Shown here piece by piece: positions 1 to 12,800 of a stretch of 64,000 bases of DNA. The notes below the pieces were generated by a model. That model was not told the DNA's origin. It was given only the letters and a program-made list of their open reading frames with translations, and did no database searches. The translations under genes were made by a program, and so were the position numbers. The DNA is taken from positions 186,001 to 250,000 of the forward strand of contig JAQGBZ010000024.1 of assembly GCA_034687125.1 (NCBI GenBank), in the 5' to 3' direction. This DNA comes from Neelides folsomi. Lineage: Eukaryota; Arthropoda; Collembola; Neelipleona; Neelidae. Numbering within the stretch: position 1 is the stretch's first letter; every line of letters starts with the position of its first letter.

Positions 1-68
1 TCTCAAATAGATTAAATTCTGGGGAAAATCAATTAATAATTAAATAATGTAATAGAGAAAAAACTTAC

Positions 69-853
69 GTATGCAAACGATTGGGAGCGGAAGAAGATGT
101 TGAGGAGAGAGGCGAGGAGCATTGTTGACAAGATGGACATGATGGGCGCACCAAGAGCCAAATAACGACCTTCAGGAGCAATGAGAGCGCTCAGAGAAAA
201 ACAGACAAAAATGACTCCGGTATACAAAAGTGCAGAGATGACAATTGCTGGATTCATTTCCCAAACTAATTCAATGAGCGGTCCGGTGGATAATCCTAAA
301 TCATCAAATACAATTATATTAAAACTAAAATATAAAAAATATTAATACATTAAATGATTTGATTAAACAAATTCATAAATTAATTTTAAACGATCGAAAC
401 AATATTTACCTGAACAAAATGCAAGCCCGTTTAAGTACATGAACCGCTTTGCGTCATTTTTTCCATCAGAAGATCGTGACATCATGATCATGACCATCAA
501 AGCCAATGATCCCAACGCGCTTAAAATTCCTCCTTGAAATATTCCTAAAAATTGAAATAAAATATTTATTTAGCATAATCATAATTAAATTGTCATTTAG
601 GTAATTTAAAAATAAGATATTGCATACCATTGACATGTACAGCAGCTCCAACTGATGCAACAACACACGCTGAAGCGATGGATGCATACACGTTCTTAAG
701 ATGAGTCCGAATTGGGCCTTCCCTGTATCAGATTAAAAATATTAAAATTGCTATTTAGAAATATATTTCATCATCTATGAATTGTTTATAGATTTGAAGA
801 TATACTTACAATTTTTGATCCAACATTCTGTTAAAGTTGTTTAAAGTCTCCAT
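69..853 (-). CDS. TMBIM6: Bax inhibitor-1 (TMBIM6), 5' part, runs off left edge
   Basis: Multi-pass ER membrane protein of the BI-1/TMBIM family, which limits ER-stress cell death and ER calcium release. Coding exons on the minus strand: 853-810, 722-628, 544-410, 295-69. They join in frame with GT-AG sites and give 167 codons. The usual family length is near 237 aa, so about 70 C-terminal residues lie beyond position 1. The protein starts METLNNFNRML. It continues with the family segments HLKNVYASIASACVV, GGILSALGSLALMV, GLSTGPLIELVWEMNPA and LALGAPIMSILSTMLL, several of them hydrophobic helices. The start is the ATG at 853-851, which gives the usual short N-terminus before the HLKxVYAS motif. 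It is divergent from the GPCR gene, with 2.7 kb between the start codons. The identification is strong; the missing end prevents checking the charged C-terminus. Confidence 0.93.
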
Positions 854-3597
854 TTTGATACTTTTTAGGTATTTGAATTCTTCTCAATCAATACTTGTTC
901 TGTAAAAATTAAAAACATTTGTTAGTTTAGGTCTGTTCCTAAAACTCAATAATTAATTATATAGCCGTATTATAATTTAACTTTAACCTCAATACTTTAT
1001 TTATAGGTACTTATTTTAAAGTTAATAGAACTAAAATAAATAAACAATTTTATGTTAAGCAATTATATTCCTTTAATGTAAACTAGAAATAACCAACCAA
1101 GATTATATAATAAGACTATTCTAGACTTAAAAGACTAGAAACTATTTAATTTATTCAACTATTTAACAAAACTTCCTGATATTTTTCCAACAATTTATTC
1201 CAAAGGTTATTTCCTGTTTATTCACGATATCCTATAAAATTCACCGAACTTGAATCAAACCGAACTTAGCAAACCTGAAAAGAGATGAAATTTTTGGTCT
1301 TTACTTGTCAATCAGCTGGGTTGAGTAAATCCGGGGTCGGATGTCGAATAGTAATTGGGATTCTAAATCAGCAACACTCGAGTGATGCAAAAGTGAAACG
1401 GGATGAAAATGTCCACGTAATGATAAAATGTTCAACGAGAAGCTTCCAACCTGCTGACGTTCAACATAGTGAGAAGGCCAAACACAACCTATATCAAAAC
1501 ATCGTACGACGTCAAACGCAAAACTTCCAAAGACTATGACTGAGCTATGCTCAAAATATAACATGACTCGTATATGACTCTCTCTTCTCTATTTACTCAA
1601 TACGCTCAATACCTTTTCTACGAAGTTGAGTAGTTTACAATTTGTCCTCAAGATGGCTCACAACTTTGAGGAATTTCTTTGAGAGAACGCTAACACTAGA
1701 AGTTTTAACTTTTAATAAACGTTAATCATCTTTAACATCTTTAAGAATTTAGGGGTACAAAGAGCAAAGTACAATGAGAGATTGTCCAAAGATGATTAAT
1801 TATAATAGTTTGTTATTTGTAATGTTTATGTTAAATTCTAATTTAGTATTTAAATACACATAAGATTAAAGGTGATTAATTCTTTTAAAACATGGATGGG
1901 TATTTAATATTTATCTAAATATGGTTCATATGACTCAAATGAGGCTTTAATTATTTTGCGTGTGCGTGTAGTTTATCTAATTTTATAGGAATAAGGCTTT
2001 ATAGAATTCGCGTTGTGAACGCATTCGTGATGCGAATTTCCGGATGTGCATAAATTAAGAAAGCTGTACATTAATTGATGTTTTAAGTATCTATCATGTG
2101 GTTGTACGATATCTATCATTTCATATTTTGTGTCAAATTTCATAATGTCATTAATACATTCCACAAATGTATAATACAGCTTCATAATGTTAGTATTTAT
2201 GTACTTATATTTATTGATTATCATTTTATCAGCGTTTTATATTTCCGTTTCCGTAAAGTAATTAATTTGCAAATAAAGATCCTAAGCATTACCAAATTTG
2301 GTAAATTTTGATCAAATGCAAGAATACGAGTAATATATGAGTGATATAAATTAAATGGCATCCTACATAGTATGGTTAAACTTGAGTTAAATACACCAAA
2401 CGGTATTTAGAACATTGAATAAAATTACAAATTACAATTTTGTAAGTAGTTCGTTCCGTTTCATCAAGTTCGGTTTCTGTTTGGTATAACTTATACGTAA
2501 ATGAACAATTTGTATGGTTATTGAATTGAATTCAATGTTCATTTACGCATTTTCTTTCCAATTGTTTCCAAATGGCTTTCCGCCCACCATTCCATTTAAA
2601 ATTCAATGCGTAAAGGAATTTGGGCATTTGAGAGGATAATGATTAAGAGGAAATTGAAAAGTGTGGTTTTAACAAAAAGTATTTAATATCCTGGGTTTTC
2701 TTTAGACGGGAAAGTGGGGACAAAGGAAGCCGCGCAAGACTTTGCCAAATCTCACTTTCACCAAGAGCCAAATGGATTGGGGTAGTGTAAGTAAAGTCAG
2801 TTTGATTCTCTCTGCCTCTTCCTCAATCCATCCAAACCCTCGCTCCCAACACTTGGCTGCATCTTCTCCCACATCTTCTCTATAAACTCTTTATCCACGA
2901 ATTGATTTAATTTGTTCGATGTGCGGAGAGTTGAATGCAACAAGGGTCTAATTAATTACTTTCCCCCAAGCCCTATTATTTCTCGAGGAAAAAAACTTGA
3001 TGAGAAACCGCACTGGGAGATTAGACGAAAAAGGATCGAGACGTTTCGTAAAATTCCAGAGGAATAAAAGTGTGAAAAGCAAGTTGGTCTTAAATGTAAA
3101 CTCTGTTACTTTCTCCATTCATCTTCGCTGTATTTCCGCAAGCAGTAAAATTCTCCCCTTCGAATATTTTACATTCTCTTTACTTCCGTTATGAACTTAT
3201 GAATAATAAAAGTCCCGAGAATAAAAATATACATAAATTAGAAAAACTCCTCTTTGTCAGTTATTGTGTGAATATAAGGATTTTGGAAAGATAAATATTT
3301 ATTAGCACAAGCAGATTAGGCATAAAAATGGGAGATTATTCATAAAAGTTCTCAGGCTATACAATCTCAAATTTAAAGTGTTGTTATTAAAAATAAGAAA
3401 TTGTGTAAACCTTGCATGAGAAGAGTTTATGGTGAGTGTCGAGTGAGTGTGTGGGGTGGGAGATAGTGAAGACAAGATGTGTTGAATACTTCAAAAGTGA
3501 AAAAGTTAAACCGACCTCAAAATTGAATGGAGTTTCACCATACATGGCCATAAGCTGGAAAATATTTCATGAACTTATCAGGGATCCCTTTTGAAAA
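854..3597. other. Intergenic region between divergent BI-1 and GPCR genes
   Basis: AT-rich DNA with no supported gene. It must hold the 5' UTRs and promoters of both flanking genes, but I cannot place a core promoter. The open frames at 1285-1539 and 2997-3194 show no recognisable domain and sit in unsupported context. A stretch near 2700-2900 is somewhat less AT-rich than its surroundings and could be transcribed leader of the receptor gene. Confidence 0.4.
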
Positions 3598-3805
3598 ATG
3601 TTCGAATTTGACAGTAAGTTTGAAAATGCGATGCATTCGGCGATCGAGGATGGAAATGGACTTCAAAGTGAAGATGTCGAGATGTCGTCGACTCTCCCTT
3701 CACCAAAAATCATATTCTCCACTTGGCAAAAAAGTCAATTGCAGGATTTGCCATTAAAGGGAGTTGAGTGTTTGGTCCACAGTTGGTTTGCTACTCCAGT
3801 TAAGG
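3598..3805 (+). CDS. GPCR exon 1: N-terminus and first ectodomain cysteine
   Basis: Encodes 69 residues ending SWFATPVK. It ends in phase 1 at a GTAAG donor and completes an Asp codon with exon 2, five kb downstream. It supplies the first of the six ectodomain cysteines (GVECLVHS), without which the hormone-binding fold would be incomplete. That is the main reason to accept this isolated exon. The N-terminal 30 residues are acidic and hydrophilic. Confidence 0.75.
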
Positions 3806-6800
3806 GTAAGATCTTTTTAAATAAATGGAACGAGGATTATGAAAAATTCCAGAACGCTTTTGAATAATGAAGGAATTGCAAATTACTCAATTCATTGCAA
3901 AATACCTAAAATACGTATTTCATGAAACGAAATGGAGTTTTAATGTATATTATTATTGGATGCAAATAATGTACTTGAACAACCTTTAAAGCTCTTTCAA
4001 AATCAATACACTTTTTGCGCCGTTGGTGTATCATTGTCTTAAATTGCCTATAAGAAATTCTACTTTACTGGATAACGGCTAGACCTTTATTAAAACATTT
4101 GATTTAAAGCGGTTTTCATCGAACAATTTTTGATTAAGAATGTTATAAAAGCAGATAATTAAACCACAAACCTCATCTCTATTATTAATATTGCGAAATT
4201 GCGGAAACATGACTTGTCCAATTATTGAAGTTAGTGAGTTAATTTTTAGCTGAGAGTTTGAATCAAAAATGCGATGGATGAAAACTTTGGGTAGTGAATA
4301 AAACAACGTATGAATTCGATAAATATTTTATGAATTCTCAACATGCAGCGTTTGCGTGCATATTTAATTACCCATATAATTAGTAAATTTAATCGTTACT
4401 CAAGCACGTTAACGAGCAATTTTATCACACTGCACAACTTTTATAGTGTTGTTGTGTTATTCATTTTGTACATACAAACTTTAGCCATCTTACCGTCTTT
4501 CACTATTAACATTAATTGTACTAAATGTAAGTAAAGTACAGATACAATTTGTGCAAAAGTATTAAAATAAAGATGCAGAAATGCAAATGCAAATATTCAC
4601 TTTTGTGTCTTAGGTTAATTAAAACACAACCGCTGTGTAAATCCAATCCGACAAGAAACAAACTAAAGACAATAAAATGAACAAATTTAAAGTTATTTAA
4701 TTTCTTGTAAAATGCATTTTATGCATAACTTTATTAACAAGCATTTCAATACTGTATTGTTGTCTGGAAGTCATGATTTATTTAGAGGATAAATAAACGG
4801 TAAGGTAATGTATTTACATGTTACAGATAGAAAAGGATAATCCAATTCTCCTTCTTCGCATTAAAGAGGCTTTTAAAATTACCATAATCAAATATTTCAA
4901 ATAGTTGTTGAAAGAACCCTCTGAATCTCTTCAAAATAGGTGGGGGTTTATTATAGAGAATAATGAAATACATGATTTGAACTTGAGCCAACTTGCTTCT
5001 CTCAAGACCAGATTGGATGATTTGATTAAAAAGGTGACACTAATTTAATCCATTCGGTCCAAAGTTCCCCCTCAACTATTCCCCTTTTCCAAGATAAGGC
5101 AAGCTGTGCTTTCTCCCTTTTCCCATATTGGATCCAAATTGTACTTGCTCTCTCGTAATTTTGTTTTCTAAATCGCTCTGGCTCAAAAGTTTCTATAAAA
5201 GAAGTTTTGGGACCAAATTGAGGCTTCTTCATTCAAAACCATTTATGTTTAAATCATATTAGTGAATTCTCTTTGTCTTGACCTTATTAACTTTTCAATT
5301 TTGTCTTCTGTGTGGTAATGCAATTTGAGAAACTTTGAGATTCATTTTCATGAATATGACAATTACTTTTCTGGCCCGGAAAAATTCTACAGACGTTTAT
5401 CTTTTTAACCTTGTTATGAACAATTTATTAAAGCTTTAAAAACAGAAAATTTTTTGAATGCCGGGAATTTTTTTATAAAGTAATAATTAATACTTGTAAT
5501 GGAAAGAATACTGAGACAAATAATCAATTTGTCCAAATTGACAAATGATGTTAAACTATTTTTATTGGCCCTTAACAATAAATATACACTTGAGTGGATA
5601 TATGTATCAGTAAGGTATTTTCCTTTCTTCTTGTATAAAAGCAATATATTTAAAAGAATCTTTTGGGATAAGAGATAAAGCATAGGCTTTTGAGTTGATT
5701 CGAATTTGGAATTCAATTTCACGGTCTCATCCTCTTGCTCAAAGGAAATTGAGTTAGAAAAACGAAGATTCCAAACAAATATATCTTAATAGTTTTGTAG
5801 AGTGGTTTGGGCCATTTCTTTTTGAAATTTTAATTTCTAATAAAAAATTAAACTTTGGGAAAGCATAAATTGTTATCTAATCCCCAATTTCCTAAATTGT
5901 CTCAAATCAATTTAATTTCCTACAGTTTTAAATAATTTCTATCTTGATAAAATCTCTGGTATTAAATAACGCAGTCAAGTCGTATACTTAAATTCACATA
6001 ATGCTCGAAGTACAAACATTCACATGAGTTAGGAGAATTGGGAGCACTCAAATATTTATAGGAGTGCTTAAGTCTAATAATTACATGTACTATAGGGTCA
6101 ATATTTTAACAAATATTTACGAGTATGATTTTGGAGCTCAGACCCGAGCTTTGTAAATTGCCGAGAGAAATTATGTAGTTCGTATTTAAGAACTGAAAAT
6201 GGAAAGAGAAAGAAGCTTAAGGAAGACCAATAAAGAGACTCGTCTTAGGAGTCGGTTTTAATATGAGGATGAAAGTGAAGAAATGCCTCTTTGGTTTCAC
6301 TTGAGTGGTAATCTCTATTAATCTTCATGTTGTGTAAAAAGAAGGAGAGAAGACGTGGATGGGGAGAGCAATAGACTTTATATTCCATTTCATCGACTTG
6401 AGCTTCATTGGCCCGATGAATTGGTTCTTAAGTACAAACGAGAAGAGCTCCGGGAAATGTTCAAAGTTGGTCTATTCATCTGTTGGTAATCTCTCGTTCA
6501 TCCCTCTGGACTGCCCTGATAAATTTATAATTATTATTGGGTTACGACGTTCCTGAGCTTAAACCTCGCTGCTTTATGTTCTGCTTTCAACTCGTTTCAT
6601 CTTCCTCTTTGAGAAAATTCTTAAAAGAGCAATATTAGAAATATAATATTTATTTAGAATAATCTCACACAAGTTCAGACTGTACTATAAAATATTAATT
6701 TTCATAAAGAATTCATTATTGACTATTATTATCAGTCTACATGCATAGATTATTAATAAAGTTCTCTTTATGCACGGTATGTAGAGTACTTAATATGAAT

Positions 6801-9800
6801 ATAATAAAGTTTTATTGGAAAATAAATGTACCGAAAATATACTGAGAATTCGTATATTATAATATAGCACTGAATTCATGACCAACTTCAATTGAATTTT
6901 TAGTATTTTCTCCATATTAAATAAATATAATTAAACTCACATTATGAGTTTGCATTTTATGCATAATATCCTCATTTTAATCATTTTACCAATTGAAATG
7001 TTCCATGAGTCCTTGTCATTAATAATATATTCCGTTTACCGTTCTGTAGGAATGTGGAGCGGTTAATCCATTGGCATTAGCATGTGGATTAGGAATGATC
7101 AAATGATCACAGGAAAATATGCAAATTTATACGACTTTTGTTTTTGCCCAACCCCAATAGCACTGCAAATAATCCTTTAGAACATCATGTGAAGTCAAAG
7201 GTACTTGATGGATTATTGCAAACATTCAAATATTCAATCATTAAATACGCGTCTGGCGTATGTAAACTGAATACATTATTTGTTTTATAAATAAAAGGAA
7301 ATTTTTTTAGTGCATTAAATATTAAAAAATTCTTACTTTTGGAATATTGTAAAATTTCTGTCTTTTGATCTACTTTGATCTTTCAAATGTTCATATTTAA
7401 ATCATATTTTTATTCGAGTCATTCCTTGAATTAAAATTCTGGATGAAAGAAACACACCTTTTTTCTTCATCCATTAAGCCACGCGTGGTGTGGATCATTT
7501 AGATGTATAAGGATTTTGATGAAAATATTTATTACCGGGCACGAACTTCGGGCTTTTAAGATCCCCCTTTGGATACTTTGGATCTTTATAAGAAAGGAAT
7601 TGCTGCTTTCTATTTAATGGATGTGAGGAGATATTTTACAGGCAACAACTTCATGTTCCGAGTCTTAACGATAAATGGCATACTCGACACTTCCACTGCG
7701 GTATTTATTTTAATGAGCCGTAGAAAGGGGCGATTAAATAGCCTTTACAAAATGAGTTTGTAATTACCGAGTTCAGCTTTCACTTAACCTGAACATTAAT
7801 TTCCTTTTGTTTTTACTGTCGCATGTTAAGCTTTTTGATCATAGAGGTTTTATTTAAATGATTGATAACTAAGATTAATGCTCATAAATATTTTCTTATG
7901 GGTTTAGACACAAGACAACCTTTTGATATAAAATATATCTTCTCATAAAGTATAATATTTACGTAATTTTAACACGATTTTGACCAGAAAACGATCATTT
8001 GTAAAAATGCGCTTGAGCTGTCAAACTCATAATTCAACTAGTCATAATTTGTATTCAACAGGAAGACGTAAAGTTTTAAACTTTATGTTATTGAAAAGAA
8101 ACTAATCGAACTTTACATTAGAAAAGTAAAGTTAAAAAAGTATTGGAAAAATCAGTTTTGAGATCAGATCCAATATGTGGGCAAGTGGGCATATAGCGTG
8201 TAATAAGTTCGATACGGATCTTATTCAAGTGACAATCTATATTACAAGGTACTTATATACAGATAGGATTGAAAGTTTGAGTGTTGAAAATTGAAATCAG
8301 AACTCTTTTTATACAATGGTGGATCCTCCAAATCACCAGGATCAAATCCGACAGGAAAAGTTGAGATTCGATTACTTTTATTTCTGGAAAATTCATTTTG
8401 ACGTTGAAGTCTGTGCAGCGGCTGTCATTGTCAAGCTTTAGCTGTCTCTAATAAAGTAAATAAGATATAAAAAGTAAAACCCGCTGTGGCACATCGCACT
8501 AAACACGTTCTGAAGTTGAACTTTCCACTGGTCATCTTCAATGATATCAGATGGGAAAGTCACTTTGAGTTTTCTCCTCAATGTGTCAAATCTCGATACT
8601 TTGTTAATATAAAAGTTGCATTTTGACACTATTTATATTTAGTTTCAATTTAAAAAATTCTTGTGCTAAAAATCATTCAAGTGAAATGTGTATGACATTT
8701 TGATATGATACACATACAACATACAAGTTTGATTTTATGTACAGATATAAACAAGTGTGATTTTTATTGGTTGGTGTTTATTGAAATTTTGAATTTTCTA
8801 TATATTTATTTTGGATATGAATTATTTACAGATGTGTCGTATTGTAACGCAACATGGGACTCTTTTTATTGTTGGCCGGCCACACCTCCTGGAGAAATTG
8901 TTAACAGATCTTGCTCAGAGATTATGAAAGACGATGATGAAGATTTTCACTTTGAAGGTAAAAGTTGTCTAACGAATTTGAGATTCAATTAAGACACATT
9001 TGCACATTTCCTCTGACGTGAGTATGAAACTTGTGATTTTAAGGAAATGCATTCAGAATTTGTTCTGAAAATGGAACATGGCTTTGGGGAAATTGGACAA
9101 AGTAAGTTAATTATTCAATTAATTTAAATATTTAATAAAAGCAAGTGATGAAAAAATACACATTTTGTTTTCCGTTAGGCATTTATTTTAAAAAATTGAA
9201 TATTATTTATTTACAGCTATACAGAATGCTTAGATGATTATGAAAAGGTAATATTATTTTTAATCACAATTAAAATTCCAAAAATATACTAAAATAATGT
9301 TTAAACTTTAAGTTAAAATGAACAAACATTACGATTTCTAAATTTTGTTCTATTAAAAATTACAAATAATCTATAAAATATTTTTTAATATTTTTATTGT
9401 ATGAATTTCATACATATCATTTGTCAAGAATCAATCATAAACAATTTCCCTGTTTATTGACTTAAGATGAATATGAAAGAAAAGTTTATTTACATTTATT
9501 TTTGTTATAACAAAGAAAGCTTGCCTGGCGTCAATGAAATCTTGGTTTATGTATTTCTACCTATTACATCAATCGCGAAACGTGAGAATGGAAGTGAGTC
9601 AACATTATGAAGGAGCGCCACTAGGAATTTAAGTGATCGGAGTCGATTCTATTTGCATAATTTATATGATAAATTGTGAAGACGCGTGATGTGAAAGGGG
9701 ATTTTAAAGCATTAGAAATCTCATTTTCCCATTGATCCTTTCATTCCTCCCTGCGTTGGTTTCCTCCTTGGATCTTATTGGGAGTATCAATGGTTCAAAA

Positions 9801-12800
9801 ACGATCCTCCCGCACACCTCGATAAATTTATTCACTCGCCAAATGGCTCACTAAAAGATTTCCCATGGACCAGAGGTTATTTGTGCTCCCAAGGCAAATG
9901 AGAAAAGGGACAGATGAAACTCATCACAAATCACCCGATCCGCCTTTTATAACCCTATTAAACCCATTGAGGTATGTCTCTAAACTTTAAAATATTTACT
10001 TCCTTTTCAATACCCGGCGAAATGGACTTTGAAATGTTGAAAAAATTTACCCGATTTGTCATGAGTTGAAACTTGAACCTTAAAGGTCTTATTGAAGCTT
10101 CCAGTACAAAAATTCCTTAAAATGTGATTTACTCGCCCAATAAAATTTTATGTTCAGTTAATTCAATTTTACGGCTTTTGAAAGTAATTTGGATGGGGCG
10201 AATTTCTTGCAAAGTGAAACGGATATTTGAGATTCATGACATCATTTTGTAAACTTTGAACTCTGAGAAATCGCTCAGTGAAGAAACTGAATGAAGAGCA
10301 AATAATTCAAGAAGGGGAAAGTTTGCAAGGGGAATTGGAGTGAAAAATGAATGTGGTATGAGGGCTGGAAAAGTTTTTCATCTTTATCGAAGGAATTTTT
10401 AAAAATACTCTTTATATGATAGTGGGAAGGAAATTAAAAATGATACAAAAGGCTTCAAATGCGTCATCGTATACCTATATTAAATTACACTTTTATATTG
10501 ATTAGCGAAACTAAAATGCCTCGGGCAAGATTGGAAATCTAAAAATCTTGAAAAATGAAAATTCACATTTCCTTATTAATTGTTAAATACGGGTTAATTA
10601 GGGAGGAAAAACGTGAGTGTTTATGAACAAAGGATTTAAAATGCAAAAACATTGAATTCCTTTATTTCCATTTCTCATTTGCATTCCTGTATAAAGATTT
10701 ATAATGAATGGAGGTAAAAGGCATAAAGACGGAGTGACAGTTTGGATTTAAGGGAAGGTTTAAGGTAATGGTGGTTGTGTGATAAGAAATGAATTCAAAA
10801 GATTCTTCTCCGTCAGCTCCAACAGCGGATGTAATCTCAAATTCCAAGTCTACGAACCGTGGGATGAAAAAGGGTATTTTGAAAGATGTCGGGCTTCCTC
10901 TTAGATCGAAACCACAAACCGATGTGGATGTGGAGAAAGTAAACGAACCAAACCTTGTTGCTTTCTTCCATGTTTTCCACAACGAGAAAAAAACTTATTT
11001 GACCCTTGACAATTCTTATTCTCAAACCAAATTTATTCTCAGAGAGAGGAAGCATATAATCAAAGGCCCATTCAATTTACTCTAATATATAAAATATACT
11101 ATATTTATATACACGTACAAACTTGGAGAAAAAATGTTTAGGGTTCGTGTTTGAAAATGATAAAAGAGATATACGCCGAAATCTATTTCTTGACTCGTGG
11201 GATGCATGCAGAAAAACCATTAGAATATTACTGAAATCATTTTTTAATATTTGTACTTATACCGATGAATTGCATTTATCTAATTGGACTAAATTATCAA
11301 TAAGAGTACTATTAGTGAAAAGGGTGGAAGAATATATTGAAATAAAAAATATATGTTTAATTTTTTTATTAAATTTCATTTATAGGTACAGCAAGGTGAC
11401 TTGGTCGTAATTGCTGTTCGCTATATCTTGTTCATCGGATCCATCGTCTCGTTCCTTTGCCTGGGCGTCTCACTTTTCATCTTCTATTATTTCAAGTAAC
11501 TTGAGAACTTTCTTATTGCATCCTTCATTTCTTTAGAAAATTCATCATCAAAGGTTCTTAAAAAGCATTTTTAATTTTATTTTCTACCCAATTAAATACT
11601 AGAGACGTTTTTATAGTATTAAACTAAAATAAGTATGTAATTACAGATAATTAATTTATGAAATTACTCATATTTGTATTGTACAGATACCAAAAAGCTT
11701 CATACAATATTGTATTTCTTCTAACATTAAGTACTGATACTTATATGGCATGATGTACCATAGATCTGTATGACGTTTATTTAACTTTTTGATATTATTG
11801 TATAGGTAGAAAATCATTTAAAAAAATCTACATCAAACATGTGTCCAATATTTTTGATTGTCTGAATTTCGACCATTGAAAATGATTTATTCTATAGATC
11901 ATTAATTGCAATTTTAGTACCTTTGAAATTCCTTTAGATCCCTATGATTTCTATCCTAAGTTTAATTGTTTAGTAAGTCGATATACTTCCAAAACCATCA
12001 ATAGTGTTGCTGCGTGTGTGCACTTATTTACAGTCGGTTGAGTATATTGGTTAATTTATGAGACAACACTGGGCAGAGAAGTCGCATTGAAAGTTGAAAA
12101 TAAAGCCACAATCTTCTGCAGGATTGAACAAAGAGATTCAACTTGTCTGTAAAATCTGTTATCTTTCCAAAGCACACGTTATTTAAAATCAATTCCTGTT
12201 TAATAGAATTGTTTTTTTACCATTCAATTAAGTAAATAGATGTTATTGTGTAAAATATCCCCATTTATGTATACTATAAGTAGTATAGCATTTTAGATTT
12301 TAGGATATCATATGTGGTCTTAAATGGTCTATCATTACATAAAGATAGCTATTGCAAATGGTTGTACGGTAAACATAAAGTGAAAGAGGAAGTAATAAAC
12401 TTATGCTACTTACCATATCTGCATGATACATTATGATACATATTCCATTAATGGCATTTCTTGTGATATTAAACTCATAATTTATTTCACCTTTATTAAC
12501 TGCACGTCTTTTCCCCTTTAATTAATATCAGCAGATATGTAGTCTACAAACTTCCAAAGTCCCCTCATCTAATTAATAATAAATAGTATTTGTAGTCAAG
12601 TGTTGACAGTACTTTCTATGGAGTACTTACATTAGTAATTTCACCCAATAACATTTCCCGAGAGCCACTCGCAGTCAAAATGTTGAGCCATTTGAAAGGA
12701 TGCTAATTTGATACCATGTGGCTTTTACAAACACTTGTCGTTCAAAATACACACCAACGACATTTCTAGCTAAATTCACTTCTAAAAGGGGCATAGGCAT

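Noticed and set aside
5414-5722. 102-aa minus frame
   Set aside because: Rich in Lys, Asn, Ile and Leu as expected from AT-rich non-coding DNA; no motif.
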